Of a DNA stretch of 17,639 nucleotides, positions 15,155 through 17,639 are shown piece by piece (position 1 is the first letter of the stretch; the number at the start of each line of letters is the position of its first letter). Under the pieces are notes generated by a model that worked only from the letters and a program-made list of their open reading frames with translations, searched no databases and was not told the DNA's origin. Source of the stretch: Pasteurellaceae bacterium (GTDB lineage: Bacteria; Pseudomonadota; Gammaproteobacteria; Enterobacterales; Pasteurellaceae). Location: positions 1-17,639 of the forward strand of contig CAAELW010000084.1 of the NCBI GenBank assembly GCA_900756875.1, read 5' to 3'. The position numbers and the translations under genes were made by a program.

Positions 15155-16564
15155 ATGTTGCGTCTTTCTCGTCGCCAATTATTAAAAACTACCGCAATTT
15201 CAACCGCACTTGCCGCCACACCTCAATCGGTATTAGCGGCATCTCGTGAAAAATTAACCATTCCGCCATTGATGGAAGCGAAGCGTGGTCGCCCAATTAT
15301 TCTTAATATGGAAGAAACCGGCTACAAGTTAGATGGCTCCCATAGTGTCAGTGTGTGGGGTTTTAACGGCAATTATCTTGGCCCCACTATTCGCATCAAA
15401 TCGGGTTCTTTTGCAAAACTCAATTATCACAACAATTTACCACAAAACATTGCTCTTTCTATTCAGGGATTACAAGCCAGTGGTGAATTATTTGGTGGCG
15501 CCGCAAAAGTCCTCAAAAAAGGGGAATCTTGGGCACCAATTATCCCAATAGAGCAATCTGCCGCGACTTGCTGGTATCGCTCTGCCACCCTGGCGAACTC
15601 GGCTTATCAAACCTATCGCGGCATTGTGGGAATGTGGTTGATTGAAGATGATCAAAGCCTAAAATCACAACTTCCTCATAAATATGGCGTGGACGATATT
15701 CCATTAATCTTGCAAGACATGGAATTTAACGGCGACGGATTACAATTATTTAAGCAAAATCAACCGCACTTTGTCGGTAATCGTCTTCTCGTTAATGGAC
15801 AGGAAGCGCCTTATCTTGACGTCCCTCGCGGCTGGGTGCGTTTACGTTTGCTCAATGCCTCATTGGCAAGAGCCTATGATCTCCGTTTAGATAACGAACA
15901 AGAGATGTTACTCGTTGCGAGAGATTTAGGTTTTTTACCTCAAGGTAAAGCGATTAATTCTCTTATTCTTGCCCCGGGTGAACGTGCCGAAGTGTTAATC
16001 AATTTAAGCGAAGGAGAAGGCGTATCGCTTATCTCTGGGGCTAAACGTGGTTTCTTCGACAAAATCAAAAATGTGTTCAGCTCAGGCAATGATTTTGCAG
16101 ATAACACCGTTTTAGAACTTCGCCCACAAGGTGAAATCTCCGCATTCAGTAAAAAAATGAATGAGTCATTTAATACTGATGCCACGGCTATGCTCGAGAG
16201 TAAAATCGCCCAAGAACGTACCTTTGAATTGGATGTAACGAATGGCTTAATCAATAAACAACGGTTTGACCCGCGTCGTGTTGATGTTTCAGCTAAAGTC
16301 GGTACCGTCGAACGTTGGATCATCAACAGCTCGCTGCCTGTCGGCTTCACCATTCAAGGGGCTAAATTTGTTATTGAAAGCCAAGATGATGCCAACATCG
16401 ATGCGTCAGAACTTGCCTGGAAAGACACGATTTGGGTGAAAAAGAAAGTACAAATTTTAGTAAAATTTGAACAACATTCGTCAAATACTCATCCATTCTT
16501 ATTTGGTTCATCCAATTTAATGCTAGCAGATATGGGCTGCCTTGGTATAATGATCGTTCAATAA
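15155..16564 (+). CDS. ftsP: cell division protein FtsP (SufI), Tat-exported
   Basis: FtsP/SufI is a periplasmic protein with the fold of multicopper oxidases that stabilises the divisome under stress. From the ATG at 15155 it has 469 residues. The start has the Tat motif SRRQLLK (Arg6-Arg7), a modest hydrophobic stretch, and a likely cleavage near VLA-AS (after residue 28 or 29). The copper ligands of true oxidases are replaced: the HWHG position reads IQGL, WYHSH reads WYRSA, and the C-terminal HPF is followed by LFGSS without the HCH-x3-H motif. So it should not bind copper. An upstream in-frame start at 15128 lies inside plsC and would put nine residues ahead of the Tat signal. AAGGAAAA precedes the ATG. 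The USS at 15203 encodes Thr17-Ala18-Leu19 of the signal peptide; another is at 15773. Confidence 0.94.
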   Translation: MLRLSRRQLLKTTAISTALAATPQSVLAASREKLTIPPLMEAKRGRPIILNMEETGYKLDGSHSVSVWGFNGNYLGPTIRIKSGSFAKLNYHNNLPQNIALSIQGLQASGELFGGAAKVLKKGESWAPIIPIEQSAATCWYRSATLANSAYQTYRGIVGMWLIEDDQSLKSQLPHKYGVDDIPLILQDMEFNGDGLQLFKQNQPHFVGNRLLVNGQEAPYLDVPRGWVRLRLLNASLARAYDLRLDNEQEMLLVARDLGFLPQGKAINSLILAPGERAEVLINLSEGEGVSLISGAKRGFFDKIKNVFSSGNDFADNTVLELRPQGEISAFSKKMNESFNTDATAMLESKIAQERTFELDVTNGLINKQRFDPRRVDVSAKVGTVERWIINSSLPVGFTIQGAKFVIESQDDANIDASELAWKDTIWVKKKVQILVKFEQHSSNTHPFLFGSSNLMLADMGCLGIMIVQ

Positions 16565-16590
16565 AATAATGATATAAAAAGGAATCTAAC

Positions 16591-17073
16591 ATGAAAAAAA
16601 TCTTCACATTCGCTTTAATTGCGACCTTATTTTCAACTTGTACATTTGCTGCTCCAGAATCCAAAGATGCCTCTAAAGAGCAAAAAAATGAATCAGCAAT
16701 TTATCTTTCAGTGTTTGATAGAACTCAAGAGCCATCACCCGATTTAAATAAAAAAGAAACTTCTCGCACCAATAAAGCGGAAAAAGTATGCTGGGTAGCA
16801 GCTGGTGATTTCGGTAAAAAAGCAACGGTAAGTGAAACATTTAAAGCACAAGCCCCAAGTGAATTCACTAGTTCGATTGAGAATGCAAAAGTGGTGTCAT
16901 CACCAAACAAAAAACTCCATACCATCACTTATACCAGACCAACATTAGAAAATGGTAAATATATGATGAACTGCTGGACATTCGACCGCCGAGATCCAAT
17001 CGGCAAATATGTGCTGACTGTCAAAATCGGTAAACACGAATTTGAAAAACAAGTTTTCTACGTAACTGAGTAA
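16591..17073 (+). CDS. small secreted (periplasmic) protein of unknown function
   Basis: This is a 160-residue protein that I do not recognise. It starts with a clear Sec signal peptide: Lys2-Lys3, a hydrophobic core at residues 4-16, and a likely cleavage after TFA at residue 20. A Cys17 lies there, but the surrounding LFSTC fits a lipobox poorly, so a lipoprotein is less likely. The mature part has a charged, low-order start (about 22-65), then two cysteines (Cys67 in KVCW and Cys128 in MNCW) that could form a disulfide. The end alternates hydrophobic residues (KYVLTVKIGKHEFEKQVFYV) like the last strands of a beta-sandwich. It begins 26 bases after ftsP with AAAAAGGAATCTAAC upstream and no terminator between, so it is probably the third gene of plsC-ftsP. 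Confidence 0.82.
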   Translation: MKKIFTFALIATLFSTCTFAAPESKDASKEQKNESAIYLSVFDRTQEPSPDLNKKETSRTNKAEKVCWVAAGDFGKKATVSETFKAQAPSEFTSSIENAKVVSSPNKKLHTITYTRPTLENGKYMMNCWTFDRRDPIGKYVLTVKIGKHEFEKQVFYVTE

Positions 17074-17093
17074 GAAAAACACTCAAAAAAACG

Positions 17094-17102
17094 ACCGCAC
17101 TT
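17094..17102 (-). repeat. uptake signal core forming one arm of a decayed inverted pair
   Basis: An exact reversed core, ACCGCACTT, is followed by GTGCACTG at 17107-17114, where an inverted partner would read GTGCGGTC. After that comes TTTT. It looks like a USS-type terminator (compare 6635-6659) whose second arm has lost pairing. A 4-bp GCAC/GTGC stem remains. Confidence 0.6.
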
Positions 17103-17130
17103 ATATGTGCACTGTTTTAAGGCTAAAACA

Positions 17131-17166
17131 AAAGACCGTCTGAGATTCAATTTTCAGACGGTCTTT
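17131..17166 (+). terminator. rho-independent terminator with arms resembling Neisseria DNA uptake sequences
   Basis: AAAGACCGTCTGA and TCAGACGGTCTTT form a 13-bp perfect stem around a 10-base loop, followed by CTTTTCTCT. It ends the plsC-ftsP operon 57 bases past the last stop codon. On the minus strand the right arm reads AGACCGTCTGAA, one base from the Neisseriaceae AG-DUS dialect AGGCCGTCTGAA. Confidence 0.85.
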
Positions 17167-17177
17167 CTTTTCTCTAC

Positions 17178-17204
17178 TTTACGATTGATAATAAACCCTA
17201 TCAT
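17178..17204 (+). promoter_or_regulatory. possible promoter of the yjbR-like gene
   Basis: A -10-like TATCAT (17199-17204, 5 of 6) follows TTTACG (17178-17183, 4 of 6) at a short 15-base spacing. The position between the terminator and the ATG supports a promoter here, but the exact elements are uncertain. Confidence 0.35.
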
Positions 17205-17221
17205 CATTCAAGGAGTAACCC

Positions 17222-17581
17222 ATGCGCCAAGCACAACAAATCTTTGATTATGCGGCTAATCAATATGCGACACAACCAGAATATCTTTGGGAAAAATATC
17301 CTGAATATGCCATCTTGCGCCATGGTAATAGTAAAGGAAAATGGTATGCACTTATTGGCAAAATCAGAAAAATAAAGCTTGGCCTACAAGAAGAGGGAGA
17401 AACTGATTTTATCAATCTCAAATGTCCACCCGATATGGTGAGTATTTTGAGACAATCACCTAATTTCTTGCCTGCCTACCACATGAACAAAACCCACTGG
17501 CTAACGATTGTGTTAGATCATGGCGTAGAAACCGAGGAAATCTTCAAATTATTGGATTGGAGCTACGACTTAACAAAGTAG
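17222..17581 (+). CDS. MmcQ/YjbR family protein
   Basis: This is a 119-residue protein of the MmcQ/YjbR family, about the length of E. coli YjbR. The family has a CyaY-like alpha/beta fold and is often labelled DNA-binding, but its role is not settled. Seen here are the N-terminal helix, an EKYPEYAILRHGNSKGKWYALIG strand region, the family-typical INLKCPPDM, and the near C-terminal MNKTHWLTIVLD followed by a final helix with LLDWSYDL. It is soluble with no signal peptide. The ATG has a strong AAGGAG site at 17210-17215, stronger than most genes in the window. It stands alone between a terminator and the window end. No terminator is seen in the remaining 58 bases. Confidence 0.88.
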   Translation: MRQAQQIFDYAANQYATQPEYLWEKYPEYAILRHGNSKGKWYALIGKIRKIKLGLQEEGETDFINLKCPPDMVSILRQSPNFLPAYHMNKTHWLTIVLDHGVETEEIFKLLDWSYDLTK

Positions 17582-17607
17582 AAAAATTTAAAATACCTAA
17601 AAATCTG

Positions 17608-17616
17608 ACCGCACTT
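17608..17616 (-). repeat. uptake signal sequence core near the window end
   Basis: An exact reversed core (ACCGCACTT), 27 bases past the yjbR-like stop codon. No inverted partner is visible before the window ends. Confidence 0.88.
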
Positions 17617-17639
17617 TTGTCTTTCTTTACTTTAGTCAC

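Noticed and set aside
15940..16353. 137-codon open frame antisense to ftsP
   Set aside because: It lies fully within a well-supported gene, lacks a ribosome site and resembles no family I know.
15155..16564. FtsP as an active multicopper oxidase
   Set aside because: All the copper-ligand motifs expected from the family are replaced ([17 protein letters not shown]), as in E. coli SufI.

Overview
The window reads as AT-rich chromosomal DNA of a Pasteurellaceae bacterium. It contains 19 exact copies of the Haemophilus-type uptake signal core AAGTGCGGT (both orientations counted) and none of the Actinobacillus-type dialect was noticed. Every housekeeping protein I recognise has the length and motifs of its gamma-proteobacterial family. 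Haemophilus is the best guess, and H. parainfluenzae or a close oral relative is my inference. No rRNA, tRNA, CRISPR array, insertion sequence or phage gene was seen. No gene-free gap exceeds 300 bases; the longest, about 175 bases, is the yicC-tyrP intergenic region, which holds regulatory sites.

Layout. (1) 1-1316: 3' part of a phosphohexomutase gene, converging on a minus-strand anhydro-muropeptide recycling pair, anmK-murQ (1377-3407). (2) 3518-5229, minus: yicC-ygfZ, a YicC-family RNase and an Fe-S/folate-linked protein. (3) 5406-6620, plus: a TyrP-type aromatic amino acid permease whose promoter is covered by what look like three tandem TyrR boxes. (4) 6663-7753, minus: a tightly coupled pair of small membrane proteins, DUF3290 and DUF421 (YetF-like), typical of Firmicutes. 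(5) 7901-10782, plus: nudC-hemE-yjaG-hupA, the enterobacterial gene order but without nfi. (6) 10909-13574, plus: a DeoR-family regulator followed by glmS. (7) 13639-14343, minus: lpxH. (8) 14431-17073, plus: plsC, ftsP and a small secreted protein of unknown function. (9) 17222-17581, plus: a YjbR/MmcQ-family protein.

Functionally much of the window serves the envelope: amino-sugar supply (glmS), muropeptide salvage (anmK, murQ), lipid A (lpxH), phospholipid (plsC) and division (ftsP). The rest is NAD and haem metabolism plus nucleoid structure. Convergent gene pairs share compact bidirectional terminators that sit within a few bases of stop codons; the tyrP one is built from inverted uptake signals.

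The best leads are the triple TyrR-box array, a terminator at 17131-17166 whose arms closely match Neisseria DNA uptake sequences and that follows a decayed inverted Haemophilus uptake signal, the Firmicute-like DUF3290-DUF421 pair with its own palindrome, and the uncharacterised secreted protein in the plsC-ftsP operon.
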